DNA of 35,218 bases, taken from assembly GCA_027452045.1 (NCBI GenBank), contig DAIDHH010000001.1:1-35218 (forward strand). Reading direction: 5' to 3'. How positions within the stretch are numbered: position 1 is the stretch's first letter; each line of letters starts with the position of its first letter. This document shows positions 7,408-15,390 of the stretch, piece by piece. A program made the position numbers and the translations under genes. The notes below the pieces were generated by a model. That model was not told the DNA's origin and ran no database searches. It saw only the letters and a list, made by a program, of their open reading frames with translations. The DNA is from Gammaproteobacteria bacterium. GTDB taxonomy: Bacteria > Pseudomonadota > Gammaproteobacteria > Steroidobacterales > Steroidobacteraceae.

Positions 7408-8856
7408 TCATTGGCCCGCATCCGCCAGCACGGCATTGGCATCGTATTTTTTGGGCGCAAGGGCGCACGGACCGACTCTCTGGTACAAACACACCCCGTT
7501 CCAGCATGCGAAGGGACTGAAGCTGTTTGGTGAGGGAATGGAGTGACGGATGGTCAGGATGACGTTAAACGAAGGTTCCAATTGGCTCAGAACATGCGCA
7601 TTCTGGATAGGGAATATCGGAATATCCTTGTGAAGGTGCGCGTAACCTCCAGTATTGAGCAAGAATACCCGATAAAGAGCCAGCCCGCAGATCGTGGGAT
7701 CGCGACTGAGTCGATCGAATGCCTCGATCCCGACGGAATTTTTCTGCCAGTACGGAAACAGCGGTGCGCTCAAGTAGGAGAGCAGGGCAAAGAAAATCAG
7801 GCCTATGGCTATGGTGACATTTTTGACCGGATGGACGCGGTTTAATCGGGTGGCGAGGAGCTGTGACAGGTCCGCGAATCCGATTGCGGCGAGTGTCAGC
7901 AAAATCGGAAATGCGGGATAGATGAAGCGCAATTCTTTGTGAGCGATTATGGAGTGAGCAGAGAGAATGATCAGGACCAGCCAGCCGAGAAACGGGCTCC
8001 GTCGGAGTCCAAATAGGGCGAGTACCACCACTGGGAACATCTGTTCGACCAGAGCAAGCAGATACCAGAACCACGGTCTGGTGCCATAGAGAGCGCTGCG
8101 ATCCTGGATCGCGTTCACCCAGAAGTACTTCCAGAAGGACTGAAATGGGTAAGTCCAGGTGAAGGCATCCACGAGACCGAAGGCGACGATCGGCAGAAGA
8201 AACCCGGCGGCGAGAGGCAGTGCACGCTTGCGCCAATTGGGATGGCAGAAATGGACAAGTGCGAATCCGACGGCAGGAGCGAGTTCTATCCGTAGTGATG
8301 CGGCGAGACCGCAACATAGCGCCGCAAGGAACATTCGTCTGCGTTCAGGGACCCGCTCGGCATATCGGCCCAAATAGAGGCCGGGTAAGAGGACATGAGT
8401 GGCGACAACTTCCGTCAGCGCGCAGGGCGCGAAGATGACGAGGTCGAACCAGACGGCGCACGCTCCGGCGGCAATGACGGCAGCTTCTGTTCCGCTGGCG
8501 CGTTTCGCCCAGACGAATCCAAACCAGACGGTCACGAGAGAAAAGAGCGAGAGGATCGCGGAGATTCCCCATAGGTAACCGCTGGAGCCGGGGCCCATCC
8601 AGGCTGTCATCCTCATCACGGCCGCGAGAAAGGCGGGGAATACCCAGCTGCGTATTCCCATGCGCCATTCCCACGTGATCAGGCCATAACCGAATGCCAG
8701 GCGATGCGCAGGCTCGAGCGTCTGGAAGATTGAATCAGGATGGATAAGGTTCGGAAACTGAGCTGCGTAAAGTCGGAGCAAAAGACCGATGGCGAAGATT
8801 GCCACCAAAGTGGATTCAATGGCTGGTGGCTTCCATCGTGTGCGGTCCCGGGACAT
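7408..8856 (-). CDS. GT22 family (ALG9/PIG-B-like) mannosyltransferase
   Basis: 482-residue polytopic membrane protein. The first luminal/periplasmic loop has HPDSIFQTLEPAH (39-51), followed by TWEW (61-64) and GIRSW (67-71). A later loop has HKELRFIYPAFP (306-317). The pairing of an HPD...E...TWE...IRS motif with HKE-RF-YP is the signature of GT22 enzymes (ALG9, ALG12, PIG-B) that move mannose from polyprenyl-phosphate mannose. It is convergent with the preceding GT operon, whose GT2 protein could make its donor. The gene looks clearly lower in GC than both flanks, consistent with recent acquisition. A GTG directly precedes the chosen ATG, and neither start has a strong ribosome site. Confidence 0.8.
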   Translation of the reverse strand: MSRDRTRWKPPAIESTLVAIFAIGLLLRLYAAQFPNLIHPDSIFQTLEPAHRLAFGYGLITWEWRMGIRSWVFPAFLAAVMRMTAWMGPGSSGYLWGISAILSLFSLVTVWFGFVWAKRASGTEAAVIAAGACAVWFDLVIFAPCALTEVVATHVLLPGLYLGRYAERVPERRRMFLAALCCGLAASLRIELAPAVGFALVHFCHPNWRKRALPLAAGFLLPIVAFGLVDAFTWTYPFQSFWKYFWVNAIQDRSALYGTRPWFWYLLALVEQMFPVVVLALFGLRRSPFLGWLVLIILSAHSIIAHKELRFIYPAFPILLTLAAIGFADLSQLLATRLNRVHPVKNVTIAIGLIFFALLSYLSAPLFPYWQKNSVGIEAFDRLSRDPTICGLALYRVFLLNTGGYAHLHKDIPIFPIQNAHVLSQLEPSFNVILTIRHSIPSPNSFSPFACWNGVCLYQRVGPCALAPKKYDANAVLADAGQ

Positions 8857-9085
8857 CACGGCAACTCGGCTCGGGAAGACGGGCGGGCCATGCGGGGAGT
8901 CCTATGTTCTTGATGCCTCCCCGGAGGCCCATGCACCCTATTGTCTCAGGATTCGGGCGTGTCTGTCACAGGCTGTCACTTCGGGGCCGGATGGGACTTG
9001 AAGATCGGGTTGGAAATTGAGGTTTGAGGCGGCTGCCCGCTTCGGCGTGGGCACCACCGTGGGACCCCCGGGAGAATAGAGAGGG

Positions 9086-9676
9086 TTACGCAGTATGTTC
9101 TCGCTCCGCCAGCACCCGCTCGATGCGCCGGTCCGGAATGAGCCAGAGGAGCGCGACCAGGGCGTAGAGACCTAGGGACACCCAGCGGGCGTAGGCGGCC
9201 AGCACGATGGCGGTGAGGTAAAGAAGGGGCGAGAGCTTGCCCTTCCAGTCGGTGCCGATGGCCTGGCGCAGGAGGGAGTCTTCTCCCTGGGCGGCGATGA
9301 TGCGCTGCTGCAGGAGCCACCAGGCGACCGCCGCCATGAGCAGCACCACCCCGTAGAGGGCGGTGGGCACGGAGGCGAAATGATTCTCGCCCATCCACCC
9401 CGTGGTGAACGGGATGAGCGACAGCCAGAAGAGCAGGTGAAGGTTCGCCCACATCATCCCGCCGCTCACGCACCGCACGACATGCAGCAGGTGGTGGTGA
9501 TTGTTCCAGTAGATGCCGAGGTAGATGAAGCTCAGCACGTAGGTGAGGAGCACGGGCACCACCGGAACCAGGGCCTGGAGGGTGGTCTCGCGCGGAATCC
9601 GCAGGTCCAGCACCATGATGGTGATGAGGATGGCGATCACGCCATCACTGAAGGCTTCCATCCGGTCGGTGCCCAT
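9086..9676 (-). CDS. TMEM175-like (DUF1211) potassium channel family protein
   Basis: 196 residues from the ATG at 9676, which has GGGGCGAG just upstream. The frame stays open further 5' but would run into the divergent carbonic anhydrase promoter. The first helix carries the family signature RMEAFSDGV (R5 to V13), and about six hydrophobic segments follow, matching bacterial single-repeat TMEM175 channels that assemble as tetramers in the inner membrane. The WNNHHHLLH stretch between helices 2 and 3 is also typical. It is divergent from the beta-carbonic anhydrase gene; no functional link is evident. Confidence 0.88.
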   Translation of the reverse strand: MGTDRMEAFSDGVIAILITIMVLDLRIPRETTLQALVPVVPVLLTYVLSFIYLGIYWNNHHHLLHVVRCVSGGMMWANLHLLFWLSLIPFTTGWMGENHFASVPTALYGVVLLMAAVAWWLLQQRIIAAQGEDSLLRQAIGTDWKGKLSPLLYLTAIVLAAYARWVSLGLYALVALLWLIPDRRIERVLAEREHTA

Positions 9677-9748
9677 GAACTCGCCCCAAGCCCGAAGTGC
9701 TGATGGCCGGTGATTGTATGTCGGGGTGGCACTCTTTACACTGCCGTC

Positions 9749-10375
9749 ATGGTCACAGCAGCCGAAGCGCTTCAGCGCCTGAAGGACGGCAATCGCCGGT
9801 TCGTCGAGCGGGTCCGCAGCCACGAGGCCGCTCTCGGGGCATCACCGCGGATTGCGCTCACCCAGGAGCAGGAGCCCATCGCCATCGTGCTCGGGTGCTC
9901 GGATTCCCGGGTACCCGCGGAGCTCGTCTTCGATCAGGGGCTCGGGGATCTCTTCGTGATCCGCGTGGCGGGCAACATCGTCGCACCCTCGCTCATCGGC
10001 AGCGTCGAATTCGCCGCCGCGCAGTTCGGAACCCGACTGGTGGTGGTGCTGGGCCATACGCGGTGCGGGGCCATCCAGGTCACCCTGGAGGAGCTGCGGC
10101 GGCCGGCGGAGAACCAATCGCCGAACATCCGCTCCATCGTCGATCGGGTGCGGCCTTCGGTGGAAGTGCTCCTGAAGACCGAGCTGCGTCACGATGAGGA
10201 GGCGCTCGCCCGGCATGCCGTGCGCGCCAACGTGGGTGTCTCGGTGAGCCACCTTCGCCACGGCTCGGAAGTGCTCGAGCGCCTCATCCGTGAGGAAGGC
10301 CTGACGGTCGTGGGCGCGGAGTATTCGCTCGAGACCGGGGAAGTCGAGTTCTTCGATGGAGTGGCGGAGCGCTGA
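9749..10375 (+). CDS. Beta-class carbonic anhydrase
   Basis: 208 residues from the ATG at 9749. A GTG 39 nt upstream would add 13 residues without conserved sequence. Zinc ligands are in place: C50 with D52 and R54 in CSDSR, and H103 and C106 in GHTRCG. The DQGLGDLFVIRVAGN stretch and the C-terminal VGAEYSLETGEVEFF are standard for the family. It interconverts CO2 and bicarbonate in the cytoplasm. The 3' end overlaps the converging coiled-coil gene by about 90 nt. Bicarbonate from this enzyme feeds acetyl-CoA carboxylase, but nothing in the sequence ties it to the neighbouring polyene cluster. Confidence 0.93.
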   Translation: MVTAAEALQRLKDGNRRFVERVRSHEAALGASPRIALTQEQEPIAIVLGCSDSRVPAELVFDQGLGDLFVIRVAGNIVAPSLIGSVEFAAAQFGTRLVVVLGHTRCGAIQVTLEELRRPAENQSPNIRSIVDRVRPSVEVLLKTELRHDEEALARHAVRANVGVSVSHLRHGSEVLERLIREEGLTVVGAEYSLETGEVEFFDGVAER

Positions 10376-10658
10376 CGCAAGCCGCTGGCGCGGTCGCCGG
10401 TGTTCTGGGTTGGCGATCCCTTGCGGGTGCTTTCGCTATCGTGGTGGCGAATAAGAACATGAATACTCCGCACAGCACCGCTGCCACAATCGTGAACGAC
10501 CAATCCAGGAGTGATTCGTAGCGTTGCGCGATGCGGTGCATCTGCCTCAATTCGTCTTTGATGGTGGATATGTCCCGGCGAACGTCAGAAACTGCCGAGT
10601 CGATGCGGGTCGCACAAGTTTCCAGCCTGCGCACGCTGGAATCCAAGGAATATGTCAT
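10284..10658 (-). CDS. Small coiled-coil membrane protein, second gene of a pair
   Basis: 124 residues from the ATG at 10658, which overlaps the upstream stop by ATGA. Residues about 4-45 are charged and heptad-like (DSSVRRLETCATRIDSAV), followed by one hydrophobic helix (about residues 52-74, WSFTIVAAVLCGVFMFLF). The remaining 50 residues are Pro/Arg-rich and low in complexity, and are encoded opposite the 3' end of the carbonic anhydrase gene. The tail may therefore be a read-on after loss of an original stop. I recognise no family. It looks like a shortened relative of the preceding gene's product (coiled coil then one membrane helix). Confidence 0.6.
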   Translation of the reverse strand: MTYSLDSSVRRLETCATRIDSAVSDVRRDISTIKDELRQMHRIAQRYESLLDWSFTIVAAVLCGVFMFLFATTIAKAPARDRQPRTPATAPAACVSAPPLHRRTRLPRSRANTPRPRPSGLPHG

Positions 10659-11143
10659 GGCGTTTTCGGAGTCGCGGGTCGTTGCGGCAGTGATATGGCC
10701 GCATTCGAAACGCCATGAACGCTGCGGTCCAGCTGTGACCAATGGTCCATCGCGTAACCTGCGGCCGATAACACGATCGTGATAATGAGTCCGATTTGCC
10801 AGCGAAGGACAACGTTTATTGAGTTGGCTACTGCGTCGAATCGCATGTCCATCTTGTCGCGCAGGCCGGCAATCTCGCCGCGTACCTCCTTGAAGCCGCT
10901 GTGCGTCTCTTCGCGGAGGCCGCTGATCTTTTGGTCGGTCTGATCGCGCAGGGCGGCGATCTGGCCGCCCAGCTCCTTGAATCCGTCGTCCATCTTGTCA
11001 CGCAGGCCGACGATCTCGACGTGCACCTGGCGGAGATCAAACTTGATCTCCGCCACGTCCGTGCGGATGTGGGCCACGTCGGATTCCAGTCGCGTGACGC
11101 GATTGTCGAGGGTGTCTTCCGTCATTTTCAGTACAGCCGCCAC
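10655..11143 (-). CDS. Coiled-coil protein with one C-terminal membrane helix
   Basis: 162 residues. The GTG start at 11143 has GGAGACGG just upstream; an ATG at 11125 is the alternative. Residues about 10-108 are a long coiled coil with a repeated unit (GLRDKMDDGFKELGGQIAAL, then GLREETHSGFKEVRGEIAGL, then GLRDKMDMRFDAV). A single membrane helix (about 114-132) precedes a short Pro-rich tail. This resembles many small, unnamed coiled-coil membrane proteins in proteobacteria. It is translationally coupled to the similar protein at 10284-10658, suggesting a hetero-oligomer. Function unknown. Confidence 0.7.
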   Translation of the reverse strand: MAAVLKMTEDTLDNRVTRLESDVAHIRTDVAEIKFDLRQVHVEIVGLRDKMDDGFKELGGQIAALRDQTDQKISGLREETHSGFKEVRGEIAGLRDKMDMRFDAVANSINVVLRWQIGLIITIVLSAAGYAMDHWSQLDRSVHGVSNAAISLPQRPATPKTP

Positions 11144-11336
11144 GGCCGTCTCCGAAGGTTGAGTCAGAATGCCGCCTGATCCGGTGGTGACATCTCAACA
11201 CAAACTCGGGGCTGTGAATACTCCCAGGTCGAAATTGCAGCGGGTCGATTTACGCTGGGAAAGACGCTTGATCAACCTGTTTGTGCAACGTCGCTCTGAC
11301 GTCCGCTTCACCGTGCGTTAGCGACGTCCACCTCGG

Positions 11337-12059
11337 TCAGGCCATCCCGCCGTTCACCGACAGGATCTGGGAGGTGACGTAGGAGGCCTCATCGGATGCC
11401 AGGAACGCCACCACGCTCGCCACTTCCTCCGGGGTGCCGGCGCGGGCCATGGGCACCAGGCGCTTGATGTCGGCCTCATCGAAGCGCGCCTCGCTCATGG
11501 GCGTCGCGATGACCCCGGGGGCGACCGCATTGACGGTGATCCCGCGGGTGGCGAGCTCGAGCGCGAGCGCCTTGGTGGCCGAGTTCAGCGCGCCCTTGGC
11601 GGCCGCGTAGTTCGTCTGGCCTTTGTTGCCGATCAGCGCGGAGACGGAGGAGATGTTGATGATGCGGCCCCACCGGGTGCGGATCATGGGCATGAGCAGC
11701 GGCTGCGTGACGTTGAAGAACCCGTTGACGGAGACGTCGATGACCCGGTGCCACTGATCGGGGCGCATGCCGGGCAGGACGGCATCATCATGAATCCCGG
11801 CGTTGTTGACCAGGATCTGGATGGGGCCGGGCAGCGCCGAGACCGCGGCCCGCGTGCCCTCGGCGTCGGTCACATCGAAATGCACCGCCGCGGCGCTGCC
11901 GCCCTCGGCGTTGATTTCCTCGGCGAGCGAGTCGGCGGCGGCGATGCCCTGACGCGCGTGGATGTAGACATGGTGGCCCTGCCGGGCGAGGCGCCGGCAG
12001 ATGGCCGCACCGATCCCACCGCTCCCTCCGGTCACCAGGGCTCGTTTGGGTTGACTCAT
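11337..12059 (-). CDS. fabG: 3-ketoacyl-ACP reductase FabG-like (ApeQ type)
   Basis: 240-residue short-chain dehydrogenase. The NADPH-binding TGGSGGIG is at 10-17, NNAG at 85-88, and the catalytic Ser138, Tyr151 and Lys155 are in the INISSVS and YAAAK runs. In aryl polyene synthesis this enzyme reduces the beta-keto group after each condensation, before dehydration. It is the last gene of the cluster. Its ATG overlaps the preceding dehydratase stop (ATGA) and AAGGA lies 8 nt upstream. A role in primary fatty acid synthesis cannot be excluded, but the operon position argues for a dedicated reductase. Confidence 0.92.
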   Translation of the reverse strand: MSQPKRALVTGGSGGIGAAICRRLARQGHHVYIHARQGIAAADSLAEEINAEGGSAAAVHFDVTDAEGTRAAVSALPGPIQILVNNAGIHDDAVLPGMRPDQWHRVIDVSVNGFFNVTQPLLMPMIRTRWGRIINISSVSALIGNKGQTNYAAAKGALNSATKALALELATRGITVNAVAPGVIATPMSEARFDEADIKRLVPMARAGTPEEVASVVAFLASDEASYVTSQILSVNGGMA

Positions 12060-12559
12060 GGACGCGTTCCTTCGGAGGGCGGTGGGTTGAGCGGACCGAA
12101 TACCACGCCGGCGCGCCCACTCAGGAGCGCCCGGCCGCCGCTCGTCAGCTCGAATTCATACAGGGCGCTGCCCTCATCGCCCGCCAGTCGATGCGCGCTG
12201 ACGAGCAGAGTCTCGTGCAGGTCATCGAGTCGCGAGACGTTGAGCACGAGATTGCGCACGCTGGTGAGGTAGCCCACCCGCGCCTCGGTGCCGGTGAGGG
12301 CGGCGACGATCGCACCGTGGACGGCCATGGCCTGGCCTGCGTATTCGACGCCGCAGGCGGCGCCGAGCCGGCCGTGCGCCCGGAGCGGATTGTCGGGCAG
12401 AAGATGGCTGGAAGCCCGGCAGCGGATCCGCGTCAGGTCCCAGGCAATCACCTCATCGAGCAGACACATCCGTCCCCGGTGCGGGATGTGGCGCTCGATC
12501 CAGTCGAGATCGAGCGGCTTGCCGACGGGCAGCGGGCCGAAGGTGCGCGCTAGGGACAC
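12056..12559 (-). CDS. Hotdog-fold 3-hydroxyacyl-ACP dehydratase (ApeP-like)
   Basis: 167 residues. The GTG start at 12559 overlaps the chain-length-factor stop by 10 nt and has GGAGG 7 nt upstream. The IPHRGRMCLLDEV segment (25-37) with His26 matches the ApeP-type single-hotdog dehydratases that partner FabZ-like ApeI in aryl polyene systems. These remove water from the 3-hydroxyacyl-ACP to leave the trans double bond. The later RVGYLTSVRNLVLNV stretch fits the second part of the fold. ApeI/ApeP pairs are known to work as heterodimers, and a second dehydratase is encoded at 19393-19689. Confidence 0.85.
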   Translation of the reverse strand: MSLARTFGPLPVGKPLDLDWIERHIPHRGRMCLLDEVIAWDLTRIRCRASSHLLPDNPLRAHGRLGAACGVEYAGQAMAVHGAIVAALTGTEARVGYLTSVRNLVLNVSRLDDLHETLLVSAHRLAGDEGSALYEFELTSGGRALLSGRAGVVFGPLNPPPSEGTRP

Positions 12560-13344
12560 TCCGACACCTCCACCTGGATGCGCCGCTCGAGATAGTCGAG
12601 GGTCGCGACGCCGACCTCACCCCGGGCCAGGTGTCTCATGAGCGGTAGGCAGCGCGCGGCGGGGATGGCGGTGCGCAGCGCTTCGAGCGGCGGCTCAGGC
12701 ATCCGATCGGCCTCGGCATCGGTCAGCGTGAGGGTGATCCGGGGGCGGGGGCGCGGGGGAGGGCGAGGATCGAGGAGCAGCGCCACACCGAACGCATCGG
12801 GGATGGGGCGCTTCTCGTGCAGGGGCTCGGGGTAGCCGGTCTCATAGGCGACGAGCAGCGCCGGCGCACCGTCCACGGCCGCCAGCGTCATGGCCTCGAG
12901 CAATCCCACTGCGAAACTGCCATCGAAGGCGCACAGCGCGGTCGAGCTCGCGGTGGCTTTCATGGCGATGCCCCAGTACCCGGCCGCGGCATTGTGCACG
13001 GAGTTGTGGAAGCGCGTCGGTGAGAGCTGACGGTCATCGGAGGCGAGCGTGGCGCAGATCTCGTGACAGATGGCGCCATCGCCCCCGGAGGAAGCAAACA
13101 CCGTCGCAAGCGTCGCGGCCTCGGCACCGGCTTCGTCGAGGGCCTGTCGGGCAACGGCGAGAGCGAGCCTGACCGTTGCTCCCGTGCGGCGCCGCTCGGC
13201 CGGTGGCAGGGCCTCGACCGCCGGCAATACCGTCGGAGTGCGGCAGTAGGCCTGCTCGCCCGAGAGCACGCTCCGGGCGCTTCGCCAATCGGGGAGTCCC
13301 GGTCCGATCAGCCCGATGCCGAGGATGTGTGCGCTCAATGCCAT
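12550..13344 (-). CDS. Beta-ketoacyl synthase-like chain-length factor (ApeC type)
   Basis: 264 residues from the ATG at 13344. A TTG at 13353 has a better-spaced GAGGGG and is a real alternative. The fold is the short N-terminal thiolase half (GIGLIGPGLPDW near the start; FASSGGDGAICHEI; FHNSVHNAAAGYWGIA), as in the ketoacyl-synthase-like chain-length factors of aryl polyene clusters. The position of the nucleophile Cys is not conserved (ATASSTALCAFDG), so it is presumably a non-condensing partner of the ketosynthase encoded just upstream, setting polyene length. The gene begins about 20 nt after the ketosynthase stop. Confidence 0.85.
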   Translation of the reverse strand: MALSAHILGIGLIGPGLPDWRSARSVLSGEQAYCRTPTVLPAVEALPPAERRRTGATVRLALAVARQALDEAGAEAATLATVFASSGGDGAICHEICATLASDDRQLSPTRFHNSVHNAAAGYWGIAMKATASSTALCAFDGSFAVGLLEAMTLAAVDGAPALLVAYETGYPEPLHEKRPIPDAFGVALLLDPRPPPRPRPRITLTLTDAEADRMPEPPLEALRTAIPAARCLPLMRHLARGEVGVATLDYLERRIQVEVSECP

Positions 13345-13363
13345 GCTCGTCAAGGCGTGCCCC

Positions 13364-14545
13364 TCAGTCGGCGCGCTGCAGCACCAGGCTGCAGTTCGAG
13401 CCGCCGAAGCCGAAGGAATTGCTGAGCACGCGCGCGAGCGGCCGGCGGTGGCTCTCGCGCAGGTACTGGAAGCCCACCGAGGGGTCGATCTCCGTGATGT
13501 TGAGGCCGCCTGGGGCGAAGCCGTGCCGCAGGGCGAGCGCAGAGATTACGGCCTCCAGGGCGCCGGCGGCGCCGAGCGTGTGTCCCGTGGCGCCCTTGGT
13601 CGAGCTGCCCGCGATCCCTGGCCCGAACACGGCTGTGACCGCACGGCCCTCGGCGTCGTCATTGCTCGGGGTACCGGTCCCATGCAGGTTGACGTAGTCG
13701 ATGTCGCGCGGCGCGAGAGCGGCGGACTCGAGCGCCTGCCGCATCGCCGCCTGGGCGCCCAGGCCCTCCGGGTGGGGCGAGGACATGTGATAGGCGTCGC
13801 TCGTCTCTCCGATGCCCGTGAGGAGGATCGTCCCCGGCGCTGCGGGCCGCTCGAGCAGTGCGAACGCCGCCGCCTCGCCAATCGAGATGCCATCGCGCGC
13901 CGCATCGAAGGGACGGCACGGGGCGCGGGACACTAGCTGCAGGGAGTGAAAGCCATAGAGCGTCGTGAGGCACAGCGAGTCGACTCCGCCCACCACGGCG
14001 GCATCGATGAGGCCCGCCTCGATCATGCGGCGCGCCGAGGCGAACGCCTTGGCGCTCGAGGAGCAGGCGGTGCAGATGACCGCCGCAGGGCCCTCGATCC
14101 CGAGCACGCGTTGCGTGAAGGCCGCAAGGGAGTACGAGTTGTGGGTGGCCGCGTAATCGAACCGGGCGGGCAGTGCCCCGGTGGCATCGCGCTGCCGGTA
14201 GGCGATCTCGGTCTCGAGCATGCCCGAGGTGCTGGTGCCGAGATAGAGACCGACCCGGCGCGGTCCGAGGCGCCCGGCGCAGGCGGACACCGCCTCGATG
14301 AAGCCGTCCTGCGAGAGGCCGAGCAGCGCCAGCCGGTTGTTGCGCGAGTCGAAGCGCGCGAGCGCGGGCGGCAGGCGCACCTCGTCCACACCCGGCACCT
14401 CGCCGATGTGCGTCTCGAGCCGCACGGTCTCGAAAGCACAGGGCGTGAGCCCGCTGCGCCCCTTAAGCAGCGAGCGCAGCGTCTCGGTGAGACCGCGCCC
14501 GATGCAGCTCGTGGCGGTGAAGTGAGTGAGCGCGAGCGGCCTCAT
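13364..14545 (-). CDS. Beta-ketoacyl-ACP synthase (ApeO-like condensing enzyme)
   Basis: 393 residues from the ATG at 14545, which overlaps the deacetylase stop by ATGA. A longer open frame upstream is not used. The catalytic triad is intact: Cys161 in CTACSSSAKA, His288 in HGTGTPSND and His322 in GATGHTLGAAG, with Lys317. The C-terminal SNSFGFGGSN is the usual KAS ending. It condenses malonyl-ACP units onto the aryl starter or growing chain, probably as a heterodimer with the chain-length factor downstream. It is the only condensing enzyme seen in the cluster, whereas E. coli-type APE clusters also have a second one (ApeR). Confidence 0.92.
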   Translation of the reverse strand: MRPLALTHFTATSCIGRGLTETLRSLLKGRSGLTPCAFETVRLETHIGEVPGVDEVRLPPALARFDSRNNRLALLGLSQDGFIEAVSACAGRLGPRRVGLYLGTSTSGMLETEIAYRQRDATGALPARFDYAATHNSYSLAAFTQRVLGIEGPAAVICTACSSSAKAFASARRMIEAGLIDAAVVGGVDSLCLTTLYGFHSLQLVSRAPCRPFDAARDGISIGEAAAFALLERPAAPGTILLTGIGETSDAYHMSSPHPEGLGAQAAMRQALESAALAPRDIDYVNLHGTGTPSNDDAEGRAVTAVFGPGIAGSSTKGATGHTLGAAGALEAVISALALRHGFAPGGLNITEIDPSVGFQYLRESHRRPLARVLSNSFGFGGSNCSLVLQRAD

Positions 14546-15390
14546 GGGAGGGCGGCGCCGAGTGTCACCGGCGTGAGGCCCGCTCCCAACACCGCATCGA
14601 GCAGCCGCGGCAGCACCTCGAGGATCACCGGCACGCCCCGCGCGGTGCGCGCCGCATGACCATCGTGCAGCAGCAGGATGTCCCCGGCGCCCAGGTTCCG
14701 GGTGAGCTTGCCGCACACGGTCTCGACGCTCGAGTCGACGGTATCGAATCCGCGCCGCGTCCAGCTCGCGAGCGTCAGCCCGCGGCGCTGCAGCACCGGA
14801 TCGAGGAAGGGGTTGCGCAGTCCCGCCGGGGCGCGGAAGAAGCGCGGACGCTTACCCGTCACCGCCCCGATGGCCTCCTGTGCCCGCTCGATCTCGCTCG
14901 CGAGGCCGCGCGGTCCGAGCAGGGAGAAATGATTCAGGTGACGCTGGCTGTGGTTCTCGACCGAATGCCCGCGCTCGATGAGCGCCCGCGCGAGTTCCGG
15001 ATGACGCCCGACGCGCTCGCCGATGCAGAAGAAGGTTGCCGGCGCCCGGTATTCCTCGAGACGCTCGAGCACCCGAGGCGTGACCTCGGGATCCGGACCG
15101 TCATCGATGGTGAGCGCCACCTCAGCGCCATTGCCGGGCAAACGCGTCCAGTTGGGTCCGAGCAGACGGCTGCGTGGCCAGAGGCCCGCGGCCGCGAGCA
15201 GCACGTGATCCGCAGCCACCGCCCCGAGCGCCCAGGGCCACTCGAGGGGGCGGGCGAGCACGGCCGCGAGCGCCCCGCCGTGCACGCCGAGGGAGGCGAT
15301 GAGGAGCGGCGAGGGACGCCAGGCGGGGGCGGCGGAACGGGTCTTCATGCGCAAATTGTCCCAAAACCGGCCGGGGTGCGACAGGCTCAC
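14542..15390 (-). CDS. Polysaccharide deacetylase (NodB homology) with N-terminal membrane segment
   Basis: 282 residues with the GTG at 15390, which overlaps the exporter stop (GTGA) and has GGAGG about 10 nt upstream. An ATG at 15348 would give 268 residues. Two hydrophobic stretches near residues 28-70 anchor the protein. The NodB domain has motif 1 TIDDGPD (94-100), the metal-binding HSQRH (147-151), RAPAG (186-190) and LLHDGH (240-245). Such enzymes remove N- or O-acetyl groups from envelope glycans. In this cluster it might trim a sugar linking the polyene to its carrier or modify the cell surface; this is inference from position only. Confidence 0.88.
   Translation of the reverse strand: MSLSHPGRFWDNLRMKTRSAAPAWRPSPLLIASLGVHGGALAAVLARPLEWPWALGAVAADHVLLAAAGLWPRSRLLGPNWTRLPGNGAEVALTIDDGPDPEVTPRVLERLEEYRAPATFFCIGERVGRHPELARALIERGHSVENHSQRHLNHFSLLGPRGLASEIERAQEAIGAVTGKRPRFFRAPAGLRNPFLDPVLQRRGLTLASWTRRGFDTVDSSVETVCGKLTRNLGAGDILLLHDGHAARTARGVPVILEVLPRLLDAVLGAGLTPVTLGAALP

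Noticed and set aside
11288-11327. 8-bp inverted repeat after the last cluster gene as a terminator
   Set aside because: The arms (11288-11295 and 11320-11327) are separated by 24 nt and there is no U-run, so it is too weak to call a terminator.
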